Shown here: piece by piece, positions 15,830-23,994 of the stretch
How positions within the stretch are numbered: position 1 is the first letter of the stretch
Layout of the letters: each line of letters begins with the position of its first letter
DNA from: Streptomyces rubiginosohelvolus
Lineage (GTDB): Bacteria > Actinomycetota > Actinomycetes > Streptomycetales > Streptomycetaceae
DNA length: 64,000 nt
Assembly (NCBI RefSeq): GCF_014649875.1
Contig: NZ_BMTW01000002.1
Location: 186,001-250,000 of the forward strand
Direction of reading: 5' to 3'
The notes under the pieces: generated by a model
What the model saw: only the letters and a program-made list of their open reading frames with translations
What the model was told of the DNA's origin: nothing
Database searches by the model: none
Made by a program: the position numbers and the translations under genes

Positions 15830-16614
15830 CTGTCAGTCCGACGGTACCGAGAGAAGAGGAAACCGGCCTCTTCCAGCAGCGATGCCAGGAAAAAACGTTC
15901 CGGCAGGGCGACCCCGGGACCTCCGGCGATGCGCTGAGCGTCACCCGCAGTGAGCATCGGGGAGAGCGTCAGGCAGAGCTCGTCCAGCACGCCGGCCGCC
16001 ACGAACTGGCCGAGCAGCCGGGGCCCTCCCTCGGTGAGCTGGCGGCGCAGCCCCCGGGCGGCCAGCTCGCGCACCACGCGGGCCGGGTCCACCCGGGTCC
16101 CGTCGCCCGCGATCACCACGTCGGCGCCCGCCTTCCGGGCCGCCTCGATCCGGTCGGCGGGGGCCCCGGCGCCGGTCACGACGAGGGTCGGGACGAGCGG
16201 CTCGGTGAACAGCGGCAGCGAGAAGTCCAGGTCCAGGGAGCCGGTCACCACCGCGACGGCGGGCGCGGGACCCTGCCCGGCGGCCGCCCGGCGCTCCGCG
16301 AACGCCTCCCGGGCGCGGGCCGGACGGTATCCCTCCTGCCGTACGGTCTCGGCCCCGGCGATCACCACGTCGGCCAGGCCCCGCAGGGTGCCGAAGATCC
16401 GCATGTCGGCGGCGCAGGAGATGGGCTGCGAGCGGCCGTCGTGCTGGGCGGCCCCGTCGAGCGTTGAGACCATGTTGGCGCGCAGCCAGGGGGTCCCGTC
16501 GGGGAGGGCGGCCGGGTAGGCGTACGCCTCCGCGAGCTCGTCGAGGCTCCACTCGCGGTCGGGGGCGGCGGCGCCCGTCGTTGTCAGGTCCGTCACAGGG
16601 AACAGGCTTCGCAT
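15826..16614 (-). CDS. Pyrimidine reductase family protein (RibD C-terminal domain)
   Basis: 262 residues from ATG 16614 (MRSLFPVTDLTTTG). It is a dihydrofolate-reductase-fold domain like the reductase half of RibD: PWLRANMVSTLDGAAQ (substrate strand with STLDG), FGTLRGLADVVIAGAETVR, VTGSLDLDF, and the signature LTEGGPRLLGQFVAAGVLDE. RibD reductases convert the ribosylamino-pyrimidinone to the ribitylamino form in riboflavin synthesis. The deaminase half is absent and no rib genes are nearby, so the actual substrate is uncertain. It is divergent from zapE, 37 nt apart. Confidence 0.88.
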   Translation of the reverse strand: MRSLFPVTDLTTTGAAAPDREWSLDELAEAYAYPAALPDGTPWLRANMVSTLDGAAQHDGRSQPISCAADMRIFGTLRGLADVVIAGAETVRQEGYRPARAREAFAERRAAAGQGPAPAVAVVTGSLDLDFSLPLFTEPLVPTLVVTGAGAPADRIEAARKAGADVVIAGDGTRVDPARVVRELAARGLRRQLTEGGPRLLGQFVAAGVLDELCLTLSPMLTAGDAQRIAGGPGVALPERFFLASLLEEAGFLFSRYRRTDS

Positions 16615-16651
16615 GGGTTGCAGTCTGGCACGGGCCTTAGGGTGGAGAGTT

Positions 16652-17746
16652 GTGTCGTCATCCACCGCGTTTCCGGGGCAGAGCCCCCTTGCCGAAACGG
16701 CCCCGCTGTCCCTGTGCGCCCGCGAGCCGCACGTCCCCGCCGACCGTCTGGTCGCCGAGATGGTGCCGCCGCCGCGCTTCGATTCGGTGCGCTTCGACAC
16801 GTACGTACCCGACCCCGACCAGCCCAGCCAGAGCGAGGCGGTCACGGTCCTGGAGGGGTTCGCCGCCGGGCTCGGCGGGGCGCACGCGACGGGTTCCGGC
16901 CGCCGCAAGTGGTTCGGGAGCAAGAAGCCTGCCGCGCCGGCCGGGCCGCGCGGGGTGTATCTCGACGGCGGCTACGGCGTCGGCAAGACCCACCTGCTGG
17001 CCTCCCTCTGGCACGCCACGCCCGCCGAGCCGTCACTGAAGGCGTTCGGCACGTTCGTGGAACTGACCAACCTGGTGGGCGCGCTGGGGTTCCAGCAGAC
17101 CGTGCGGACGCTCAGCGGTCACCGGCTGCTGTGCATCGACGAGTTCGAGCTGGACGACCCGGGCGACACCGTGCTGGTGTCCTCGCTGCTCAGCCGGCTC
17201 GTGGAGGCAGGGGTGGCGCTCGCCGCGACCTCGAACACCCTGCCGGGCAAGCTCGGTGAGGGCCGGTTCGCCGCCGCCGACTTCCTGCGCGAGATCCAGG
17301 GCCTGTCCGCGCACTTCCGCCCGCTGCGCATCGACGGCGAGGACTACCGGCACCGCGGTCTGCCCGAGGCCCCGCCGCCGTACAGCGACGAACAGGTGAC
17401 CCGGGCCGCGTACGCCACGCCGGGCGCGTCGCTGGACGACTTCCCGGGGCTGCTGGACCACCTGGCGAAGGTGCACCCGAGCCGGTACGGCGCGCTCACC
17501 GACGAGCTGGGCGCGGTCTGCCTGACCGGGGTGACGGCGGTGCCCGACCAGTCGACGGCGTTGCGCCTGGTGGTGCTGGCCGACCGGCTGTACGACCGGG
17601 AGGTCCCGGTGCTCGCCTCCGGGCTGCCGTTCGACCGGCTGTTCAGCGACGAGATGCTGAACGGCGGGTACCGGAAGAAGTACTTCCGGGCGATCTCCCG
17701 GCTGACGGCGCTGGCGCGTGACGCGAAGGGGCTGGTGGCGCAGTAG
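16652..17746 (+). CDS. zapE: Cell division protein ZapE (AFG1-like ATPase)
   Basis: 364 residues from GTG 16652 with GGTGGAG upstream. AFG1/ZapE P-loop ATPase: Walker A in YLDGGYGVGKTHLLAS, Walker B in LLCIDEFELDDPGD, sensor ALAATSNTLPGKL, then FPLR-like HFRPLRIDGEDYRHRG and the C-terminal FDRLFSDEMLNGGYRKKYFR. In E. coli ZapE associates with FtsZ; in actinomycetes the role is inferred by homology. The annotated start 13 codons earlier lacks a ribosome site. Confidence 0.93.
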   Translation: MSSSTAFPGQSPLAETAPLSLCAREPHVPADRLVAEMVPPPRFDSVRFDTYVPDPDQPSQSEAVTVLEGFAAGLGGAHATGSGRRKWFGSKKPAAPAGPRGVYLDGGYGVGKTHLLASLWHATPAEPSLKAFGTFVELTNLVGALGFQQTVRTLSGHRLLCIDEFELDDPGDTVLVSSLLSRLVEAGVALAATSNTLPGKLGEGRFAAADFLREIQGLSAHFRPLRIDGEDYRHRGLPEAPPPYSDEQVTRAAYATPGASLDDFPGLLDHLAKVHPSRYGALTDELGAVCLTGVTAVPDQSTALRLVVLADRLYDREVPVLASGLPFDRLFSDEMLNGGYRKKYFRAISRLTALARDAKGLVAQ

Positions 17747-17829
17747 GTTCGGGGGCGTAACGCAACGGGACACCGCGAGGTGCCCGTGTTATCCCGTACA
17801 ACCGCGCACACCGTTCGAAGGGATCCAGC

Positions 17830-18255
17830 ATGGCTACCACGCGTCAGGCGCACACGGTCTGGGAAGGCAACCTGATCGAGGGCAAGGGGGTCGTCACCTT
17901 CGACTCCTCCGGCATCGGTGAGTACGACGTCTCCTGGCCGTCCCGCTCCGAGGCGGCGAACGGCAAGACCAGCCCGGAGGAGCTGATCGCCGCCGCGCAC
18001 TCCAGCTGCTTCTCGATGGCGCTCTCGCACGGTCTTGCCCAGGCCGGCACCGCGCCGACGAAGCTGGAGACGAAGGCGGATGTCACCTTCCAGCCCGGCA
18101 CCGGTATCACCGGAATCCACCTCAGCGTCGTGGGTGAGGTCCCCGGTCTCGACGAGGCCGGCTTCGTGAAGGCGGCCGAGGACGCCAAGGCGAACTGCCC
18201 GGTCAGCCAGGCGCTGACGGGCACGACGATCACGCTGTCGGCTTCGCTGGCCTGA
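17830..18255 (+). CDS. OsmC family peroxiredoxin (organic hydroperoxide reductase type)
   Basis: 141 residues, normal length. It reduces organic hydroperoxides through paired cysteines: IAAAHSSCFSMALSHGL contains the peroxidatic Cys and DAKANCPVSQAL the resolving Cys. The N-terminal HTVWEGNLIEGKGVV strand and EYDVSWPSR fit OsmC. Monocistronic, 83 nt after zapE, followed by a hairpin at 18350-18380. Confidence 0.95.
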   Translation: MATTRQAHTVWEGNLIEGKGVVTFDSSGIGEYDVSWPSRSEAANGKTSPEELIAAAHSSCFSMALSHGLAQAGTAPTKLETKADVTFQPGTGITGIHLSVVGEVPGLDEAGFVKAAEDAKANCPVSQALTGTTITLSASLA

Positions 18256-18349
18256 CCGGTCGGCCTCGCCGGACCGGCCCGTCGGCCGACGCCGGACCGA
18301 CCGGCCACGGACGGCTCTTCCCGTCTGGGCCGTCCCAGCAGCAACACGG

Positions 18350-18380
18350 GGCGCGGGGGCGCGCATGGTTCCCCCGCGCC
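18350..18380. terminator. Hairpin between OsmC and PhoX genes
   Basis: Arms GGCGCGGGGG (18350-18359) and CCCCCGCGCC (18371-18380), loop of 11 nt. Upstream, GGACGG/CCGTCC near 18309-18335 may add a second stem. A likely terminator for the OsmC gene. Confidence 0.65.
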
Positions 18381-18439
18381 TCTGTGCGTGCTACACACGT
18401 GCGGGTCACTTCACCTGTCCGCCAACAGGGAGTCACCTC

Positions 18440-19813
18440 ATGTCAACCGCACCCCGCTCCACCGCAACCCGACGTCAGGTCCTGGCAGGCAGCGGCGCAG
18501 CCGCAGCGATCGCCTTCACGGGGGCCTTCTCCGAACTCTTCGCGGGCACAGCAGCCGCGCGCGGCCACAACGGTTACGGCCCCCTCGTCCCCGATCCGGA
18601 CGGTCTGCTCGACCTGCCGAAAGGATTCCGCTACCGGGTGCTGTCCCGGGAGGGCGAGCCGCTGCGCTCCGGCGAGGGCCCGGTGCCGAGCAACCACGAC
18701 GGCATGGCCGCCCTGCGGGGCCGCAACGGGCGGATCCACCTGGTCCGCAATCACGAGAACCGGCACACGGCCGAGATCGGCGTGCCGACGATTCCGGGGC
18801 TGACGTACGACCCGGCGGCCAAGGGCGGCTGTACGTCGCTGGAGCTGGACGGCCGCAACAAGGTGCTCGGCGAGCGGGTCGCCATCGCGGGTACGGCGGT
18901 CAACTGCGCGGGCGGGCCCACCCCCTGGCGCACCTGGCTGACCTGCGAGGAGAACGAGGACAAGGCCGGGACCAACGGGTACACCAAGGACCACGGCTTC
19001 ATCTTCGAGGTGGACGGCGCCGATCCGCGCCGCACCGGGGCCGTCCCGCTGACCGCGATGGGCCGATTCCAGCACGAGGCGATCGCCGTCGACCCGAAGT
19101 CGGGGATCGTGTACGAGACGGAGGACGCGTTCGAGAAGCCGTTCGGGCTCTTCTACCGCTTCCTCCCCGAGAAGCCGCTCGGCGGCACCGGTTCGCTCCG
19201 GGCGGGCGGGGAACTGGAGGCGATGCGAGTCCCGGGCGTGCCCGACCTCTCCGTCGTCCAGGAGACCGGCACGAGCTTCGACCGGATCGAGTGGGTCCCC
19301 GTACCGGACCCGCTGGCGAAGGAGACGGCGATCCGCTTCCAGGACTTCGGGCCGAAGGGGATCACGCACGCGCAGAAACTGGAGGGCTGCTACTGGGGCG
19401 GGTCCTCGGTCTACTTCGTCTCCAGCTTCGCCCACCGCGACGAGGGCTCGGCGGCCGACCACTACGGGCAGGTGTGGCGCTACGAGCCGAAGAAGCGACG
19501 GCTGACCCTGGTGGTGATCTTCGGCCCGGACACCGACATCCAGCTGCCCGGCGAGTCCCCGGACAACATCTGCCTGGCGGCCGACGGCGGGCTGATGGTC
19601 TGCGAGGACGGCGGCGGCGCGCAGCATGTGCTCGGGGTGACCCGGCGCGGCGAGGTGTACGCGATGGCGCGCGGGCGGCAGAACATCGGGACGCCCGAGG
19701 AGCCGGAATGGGGCGAGTTCGCGGGGGTCACGTTCTCGCCGGACGGCTCGACGATGTACGTGAACTGCTACACGCCGGGGACGACGTTCGCGGTGACGGG
19801 GCCGTGGTGCTGA
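18440..19813 (+). CDS. PhoX-type (DUF839) secreted alkaline phosphatase-like protein, Tat signal
   Basis: 457 residues from ATG 18440. A twin-arginine signal (TRRQVLAGSG, hydrophobic AAAAIAFTGAF, then AGTAAARG) indicates export by Tat. The body is the PhoX beta-propeller: VPSNHDGMAA, HLVRNHENRH, TWLTCEENED, GRFQHEAIAVDP, VYETEDA, CYWGGSSVYF, PDNICLAADGGLMVCEDG and the final FSPDGSTMYVNCYTPG. Family members are Ca/Fe-dependent phosphomonoesterases used in phosphate scavenging. I did not recognise a PHO box upstream. Confidence 0.92.
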   Translation: MSTAPRSTATRRQVLAGSGAAAAIAFTGAFSELFAGTAAARGHNGYGPLVPDPDGLLDLPKGFRYRVLSREGEPLRSGEGPVPSNHDGMAALRGRNGRIHLVRNHENRHTAEIGVPTIPGLTYDPAAKGGCTSLELDGRNKVLGERVAIAGTAVNCAGGPTPWRTWLTCEENEDKAGTNGYTKDHGFIFEVDGADPRRTGAVPLTAMGRFQHEAIAVDPKSGIVYETEDAFEKPFGLFYRFLPEKPLGGTGSLRAGGELEAMRVPGVPDLSVVQETGTSFDRIEWVPVPDPLAKETAIRFQDFGPKGITHAQKLEGCYWGGSSVYFVSSFAHRDEGSAADHYGQVWRYEPKKRRLTLVVIFGPDTDIQLPGESPDNICLAADGGLMVCEDGGGAQHVLGVTRRGEVYAMARGRQNIGTPEEPEWGEFAGVTFSPDGSTMYVNCYTPGTTFAVTGPWC

Positions 19814-19887
19814 GGTAGCCGTTTCCCGGCGCCCACCTTCGGAGTGCCACCGACCGAAATAACCATATTGTCGGATATTTTCCGTGA

Positions 19888-20781
19888 GTGATCACTGCTG
19901 CACGGAAGACTCGGAAGGCCCGGAAGGCACGGCAGACGACGGTTCTGGCGGTCGCGGGGGTGCTGACCGGCACCGCCCTGACCGGGTGCGGGGGCGAGTC
20001 CCCCGCACCCGCTCCCCCGCCGCCACCCGCTTCGGCCTCCCCCGCCCCGAAGAAGCCGCCGACGATGGCCCCCGGCCCGGCGGGCCGCACCCCGGTCTTC
20101 GAACGGAGAACGACGGGCGGGGGCGCGGGCGGCGGCCCGGCGGAGAAGGTCGTGGCCCTCACCTTCGACGCCGACATGACGGCCGACCAGGGCCCCCGGG
20201 CCGCCTCGGGCGAGCGGTTCGACAATCCGGAGCTGGTCACGCTGCTGCGCCGGCTGAAGGTGCCCTCCACGGTCTTCATGACCGGCCGCTGGGCCGAGGA
20301 GTACCCGGCCCAGGCGAAGGCCATCGGCGCCGACCCCCTGTTCGAGGTCGCCAACCACTCCTACAGCCACCACGCGTTCAGCTCCCCCTGCTACGGGCTG
20401 CCGGTGGTCGGCAAGAACGCGATGACCCGCGACGTCGAACGGGCCTTCACCGCATTCCGGAAGGCGGGGGTGCGGAACGTGGTGCCGTACTTCCGCTTCC
20501 CCGGAGGCTGTTACGACGACACGGCGCTGCGCGCCCTGGCCCCGGCGAACGTGACGGCCGTCCAGTGGGACGTGGTCAGCGGCGACGCCTTCGCCACGGA
20601 CGCGGACGCGGTCGCCGAGCAGGTGCTGGACGGGGTCCGGCCTGGCTCGCTCGTGGTGATGCACTGCACCCGCAGCGCGGCCCCGGCCACCGAGGCGGCG
20701 GTACGCCGGATCGTGCCGGAGCTGCGGGAGCGCGGGTACCGGTTCGTGAAGGTGTCGGAGCTGATGGAGGGCGGCGCCTGA
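19888..20781 (+). CDS. Polysaccharide deacetylase lipoprotein (NodB domain, CE4)
   Basis: 297 residues from GTG 19888. The lipoprotein signal has lipobox LTGC (TVLAVAGVLTGTALTGCGG), then a long Pro/Ala/Ser linker. NodB homology domain motifs are in order: TFDAD (Asp pair), HSYSHH (HxxxH metal ligands), RFPGGCYDD, WDVVSGD and SLVVMHC. The metal-dependent deacetylation of an extracellular N-acetyl polysaccharide (peptidoglycan, chitin or similar) is expected at the outer membrane face. An AT-rich patch (CATATTGTCGGATATTTT) just upstream probably holds the promoter. Confidence 0.93.
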   Translation: MITAARKTRKARKARQTTVLAVAGVLTGTALTGCGGESPAPAPPPPPASASPAPKKPPTMAPGPAGRTPVFERRTTGGGAGGGPAEKVVALTFDADMTADQGPRAASGERFDNPELVTLLRRLKVPSTVFMTGRWAEEYPAQAKAIGADPLFEVANHSYSHHAFSSPCYGLPVVGKNAMTRDVERAFTAFRKAGVRNVVPYFRFPGGCYDDTALRALAPANVTAVQWDVVSGDAFATDADAVAEQVLDGVRPGSLVVMHCTRSAAPATEAAVRRIVPELRERGYRFVKVSELMEGGA

Positions 20782-20852
20782 CGCAAGGACTGCCCGACGT
20801 GCCCGTTCCGAACGCCGGTATGGTCAGGGCCGGGGACGAGGGGGGGCACGAC

Positions 20853-21164
20853 ATGTACTTCGACGAGAACGAACCACAGGCCGTGCGCGAGGAGCGCTTC
20901 GCCGCGGAGCGAGACGCGCGCAGAGCGAGACGCAAGGCCGCGGGACTCGACTCGCGGGAAGCGCACCTCGGCGCGGCCATCGTGGCGGTGGCCCTGATAC
21001 TCCTCGGCTGGTTCGGCCAGTGGGTCGCTCTGGCCGTCGTGAGCGGGGTGTTCCTTCTCTGGTTCGCCGCGACCCTCTCCTGGACGTACGCCGACGGCGA
21101 CCAGGGCCGGCACGCGCTCCAGCGCGCGTACAACCTCACCTTCGGGTGGGCCGGCGGGCTCTAG
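20853..21164 (+). CDS. Small membrane protein of unknown function
   Basis: 103 residues from ATG 20853 with a strong GAGGGGGG ribosome site. An acidic start (MYFDENEPQAVREERF) leads to an Arg-rich stretch (ERDARRARRKAAG) and two adjacent hydrophobic segments (AAIVAVALILLGWFGQWVAL, AVVSGVFLLWFAATLSW). The tail is short and polar. No family recognised. It ends before a perfect bidirectional terminator. Confidence 0.75.
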   Translation: MYFDENEPQAVREERFAAERDARRARRKAAGLDSREAHLGAAIVAVALILLGWFGQWVALAVVSGVFLLWFAATLSWTYADGDQGRHALQRAYNLTFGWAGGL

Positions 21165-21182
21165 GGGGTGTCTTGGCACCCC

Positions 21183-21212
21183 TCGTGCGTGGCCCGGCGC
21201 GGCCACGCACGA
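21183..21212. terminator. Perfect bidirectional terminator
   Basis: TCGTGCGTGGCC (21183-21194) and GGCCACGCACGA (21201-21212), 12 bp without mismatch, loop CGGCGC. It lies between the small membrane protein gene and the convergent zinc-ribbon gene. Confidence 0.9.
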
Positions 21213-21234
21213 ACGCCCCGCCGGGCAGTACGCC

Positions 21235-21453
21235 CTAGCCGGAACAGGCCGTGCGGCCCGCCTCCTGCCAGGCGCAGACCGGGCAGAGCGTGGCGCCCTT
21301 CGTCGACTCCGGGTACTCGGTCGGCTCGCGGCACAGCACGCACTCGGCGTACGGAGGCCCTTCGGCAGTCCCGGCGGGCGGGGCGGTCGTGCTCGGCTCC
21401 GGGGAGTCGCAGTACGTGCCCCCGTCGTACGGGTCGACCGTTTCCCGGCTCAA
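21235..21453 (-). CDS. Small zinc-ribbon-like protein coupled to the AIM24 gene
   Basis: 72 residues starting at TTG 21453, whose last two bases are the first two of the AIM24 TGA stop (TTGA overlap), so translation is probably coupled. A Pro/Thr-rich stretch precedes the ribbon YAECVLCREPTEYPEST with TLCPVCAWQEAG, two CxxC pairs about 20 residues apart. The family is unnamed to me. Coexpression with AIM24 suggests a shared role. Confidence 0.7.
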   Translation of the reverse strand: MSRETVDPYDGGTYCDSPEPSTTAPPAGTAEGPPYAECVLCREPTEYPESTKGATLCPVCAWQEAGRTACSG

Positions 21454-22124
21454 TTGGAGGTCTTCTCGGGCCGGGCCTCGCTGGGACGGACGATGACGAA
21501 GCCCTCGCCCTGGAGCATCAGCTGGACGGCCTCGCCGGAGCCGCCGCGGACCATCGAGCCGACGCTCTGGGAGCGGTTCAGGCTGGTCGTGAGCTGCTGG
21601 CTCCAGCCGACGACCGCGTCCGTGTCCACGTACACCGGCTGGGCGGCCGTCACGGGGATCACGATCGGGGTGCCCTCGCACATCAGGCCGAGCTTGCCGT
21701 AGCCCGTGAAGACGCTGTTGAAGAGGCCGCCGCCGGCCATTCCGGCGCCCTTCACGGTCTTGATCTCGTAGGAGAGGGTGGGGTCGAAGCAGAGGACGTT
21801 GCGGCCGTTGATGGTGATCGAGTCGCCCTGGTCCAGCTCCACGATGAAACAGTTCGCCGCCTCGTGCGCGAACCATGCCTCGCCCTGGCCCCGGACGGCC
21901 ATGAGGGCCAGCCCCTCGCCGGTGACGGCACGCTTGAGCATGCCGCCGATGCCCTGGCCCTTGCGCTCGAACTGGAGGTTGCCGCGGAAGGCGATCATCG
22001 AGCCCTGCCGGGCGTGCATCTCCCCGTTGACGGCGTACTTGATGGATTTCGCGTTCTGCAGGGTCATCCCCGGGGCGGTGGCCGGCTGGGCCATGTGCTC
22101 GCTGGAAAAGAGATCGCTCTTCAT
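21450..22124 (-). CDS. AIM24 family protein
   Basis: 224 residues from ATG 22124 (MKSDLFSSEHMAQP); ATG 22130 and GTG 22139 are alternatives. It is a beta-rich AIM24/TRAP-like protein: MHARQGSMIAFRGNLQFERK, GLALMAVRGQGEAWFA, CFIVELDQGDSITINGRNVL, a Gly-rich AGMAGGGLFNSVFTG loop, and IPVTAAQPVYVDTDAVVGW. AIM24 proteins form trimeric beta-barrel-like assemblies; in yeast the homologue is mitochondrial, and the bacterial function is unknown. The gene overlaps the downstream zinc-ribbon gene and is divergent from the PTH2-like gene (about 70 nt). Confidence 0.9.
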   Translation of the reverse strand: MKSDLFSSEHMAQPATAPGMTLQNAKSIKYAVNGEMHARQGSMIAFRGNLQFERKGQGIGGMLKRAVTGEGLALMAVRGQGEAWFAHEAANCFIVELDQGDSITINGRNVLCFDPTLSYEIKTVKGAGMAGGGLFNSVFTGYGKLGLMCEGTPIVIPVTAAQPVYVDTDAVVGWSQQLTTSLNRSQSVGSMVRGGSGEAVQLMLQGEGFVIVRPSEARPEKTSN

Positions 22125-22195
22125 GCGGAGCATCCTCACCCGGACCCGGTCGTTCCGCCAAGCAGGTGACCTCGTCCGCCTGGCAGACTGGGACG

Positions 22196-22924
22196 GTGAC
22201 CAGCCATGACACCCCCTCCCCCGCCTCCGGGAGCCCGTTCCGCAGCGGCCCGACCGACCGCGACCAGGCGCCGCAGTTCGTCCTGCCTCTGGTGCTCCAC
22301 CTGGAGAAGACGGACCCGCCCGCCCGCACCGACGCGCTGCGGGCCGCCGCCCGGGCGGTGCTGACGATCCTCTCCGACGAGCGGTCCCTCGGCGACGGCG
22401 AGTGGGCCGCGGCCATGCGGGACTGGCAGGACGCCCGGATCCGGAAGGTCGTGCGCCGGGCGCGCGGTGCGGAGTGGCGCAAGGCGGCAGCGCTCGACGG
22501 CATCACGGTGACCGGCGAGGACGGCGCGGAAGTACGGGTGTTCCCGCCGATTCCGCTGGACGGCTGGCCCAAGGAGCTGGCCAAGCTCCAGGTGTCGGGC
22601 ACCGACCTGGACGACCCCGAGCCGCCCGCCGCGCCCGACCTCTCGGGCCCGGTGCTGTGGCTGAACCCCGATGTCGACATGTCGGCGGGCAAGACAATGG
22701 CCCAGGCCGGGCACGGGGCGCAGCTCGCCTGGTGGGAGCTGTCCGAGACCGAGCGCAAGGCCTGGCGCGAGGCCGGGTTCCCGCTCTCCGTGGCCACCCC
22801 CGGGGCGGAGCGCTGGCGGGAGCTGACGGCCGGCGGGCTGCCGGTGGTGCGCGACGCGGGGTTCACCGAGATCGCCCCGGGCTCCTGCACGGTGATCGCC
22901 GACCACCCGGCGCTGCGCCGCTGA
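22196..22924 (+). CDS. PTH2-type peptidyl-tRNA hydrolase domain protein
   Basis: 242 residues from GTG 22196 (VTSHDTPSP), probably leaderless since CAGACT sits at a -10 distance and no ribosome site is seen. The N-terminal ~140 residues are helical and actinobacterial-specific (PQFVLPLVLHLEKTDPP, DWQDARIRKVVRRARGAEWR). The C-terminal domain matches archaeal-type Pth2: LWLNPDVDMSAGKTMAQAGH, GAQLAWWELSETE, FPLSVATPG and a final PGSCTVIADHPALRR. Pth2 cleaves peptidyl-tRNA; whether this protein does so beside the normal bacterial Pth is unknown. Confidence 0.85.
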   Translation: MTSHDTPSPASGSPFRSGPTDRDQAPQFVLPLVLHLEKTDPPARTDALRAAARAVLTILSDERSLGDGEWAAAMRDWQDARIRKVVRRARGAEWRKAAALDGITVTGEDGAEVRVFPPIPLDGWPKELAKLQVSGTDLDDPEPPAAPDLSGPVLWLNPDVDMSAGKTMAQAGHGAQLAWWELSETERKAWREAGFPLSVATPGAERWRELTAGGLPVVRDAGFTEIAPGSCTVIADHPALRR

Positions 22925-23122
22925 ACGGGACGGCGACCACAGCGGGCCCCGTCGCGGAGCCGCGACCTCATCGCCCGCGCGCTGAACGTTTCTCGTTCCT
23001 CTGACGTATCTCCCGGTACTGCCCCATCGGCATTACCGCCAAGTAGCCTGCACAGCCAGTCGATTGGCGGTTGATTGACGCCTGTTCGATCGACGCTGTC
23101 ACGCCTCGGCCCGGGAGACACC

Positions 23123-23872
23123 TTGTTGCGACGCATCAACGGCACGGCCCTCATCATCGCGGCACTGGTCGCCACAGTCGGCGCGATCGCGTTCCCCGTC
23201 TGGTCCTACGCGGACCGTTCGGGCACCGGCGAGGCGAATCTCAACGCGTCCAGCGTCGCCACCCAGTGGGGGCCGCTCTCCGCGACCGACCGGGACTTCC
23301 TGGTCAAGGTTCGGCTCGCCGGCCTGTGGGAGCTGCCCGCCGGGCAGCAGGCGATCGAGCGGGCGCCCAGCGAGGCGACGAAGGCCGCCGGGGACCATCT
23401 CGTCGTCGGGCACACGGACCTGGACCGGCGGGCCCGGGACGTGGCGGCGAAGCTCGGGGTGGAGCTGCCCAACCAGCCGACCGCCCAGCAGCAGGAGTGG
23501 CTGCGGGAGCTGACGGCGGCGAGCGGGGACGCGTACGAGCGGAAGTTCGCCAACATCCTGCGCGCCGCCCACGGCAAGGTCTTCGGCCTGATCGGCCAGG
23601 TCCGCCACACCACCCGGAACACGCTGATCCGGCAGCTGGCGAGCGATGCCAACCAGACCGTGCTGGACCACATCACCATGCTGGAGGCGACCGGGTTCGT
23701 CGACTTCGACGCCCTGGCGCGCGAAGCGGTGAGCGGGTCGACGTCCAGTCCTTCCGGCCCGTCGATGCCCCGCGACGGCCAGGCCCCGCTGGCCCCGGTG
23801 CCGGTGACGCCGACCGGCGACCAGTCCTTCACCTCACGCCCGGTGCCACCCACGATGATGCCGATGCCATAA
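23123..23872 (+). CDS. DUF4142 domain membrane-anchored protein
   Basis: About 249 residues. The start is TTG 23123 or TTG 23126, after CGGGAG; the TTG at 23075 lacks a ribosome site. A single N-terminal hydrophobic helix (GTALIIAALVATVGAIAF) is followed by the DUF4142 domain: ATDRDFLVKVRLAGLWELPA, paired helices with DHLVVGHTDLDRRARDVAAK, and VLDHITMLEATGFVDF. A Pro/Ser/Thr-rich tail ends the protein. DUF4142 is a ferritin-like four-helix fold; the family's role outside the membrane is unknown. Confidence 0.85.
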   Translation: MLRRINGTALIIAALVATVGAIAFPVWSYADRSGTGEANLNASSVATQWGPLSATDRDFLVKVRLAGLWELPAGQQAIERAPSEATKAAGDHLVVGHTDLDRRARDVAAKLGVELPNQPTAQQQEWLRELTAASGDAYERKFANILRAAHGKVFGLIGQVRHTTRNTLIRQLASDANQTVLDHITMLEATGFVDFDALAREAVSGSTSSPSGPSMPRDGQAPLAPVPVTPTGDQSFTSRPVPPTMMPMP

Positions 23873-23994
23873 CGACGGCGGCGGGTCCGGAACCTCAAAT
23901 GAAGCTCTGAACGTCCCCCCGGTCGGGTTCATCGCCGCGCGACGGGGCCATGACCCCTGAACAGAACGAGGTGAGCAGGGGGACGGGGGACGTC

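Noticed and set aside
17800..17830. GTTCGAAGG near 17811 as a tRNA T-arm
   Set aside because: No acceptor stem, anticodon arm or D-arm can be drawn around it; it lies in the OsmC leader.
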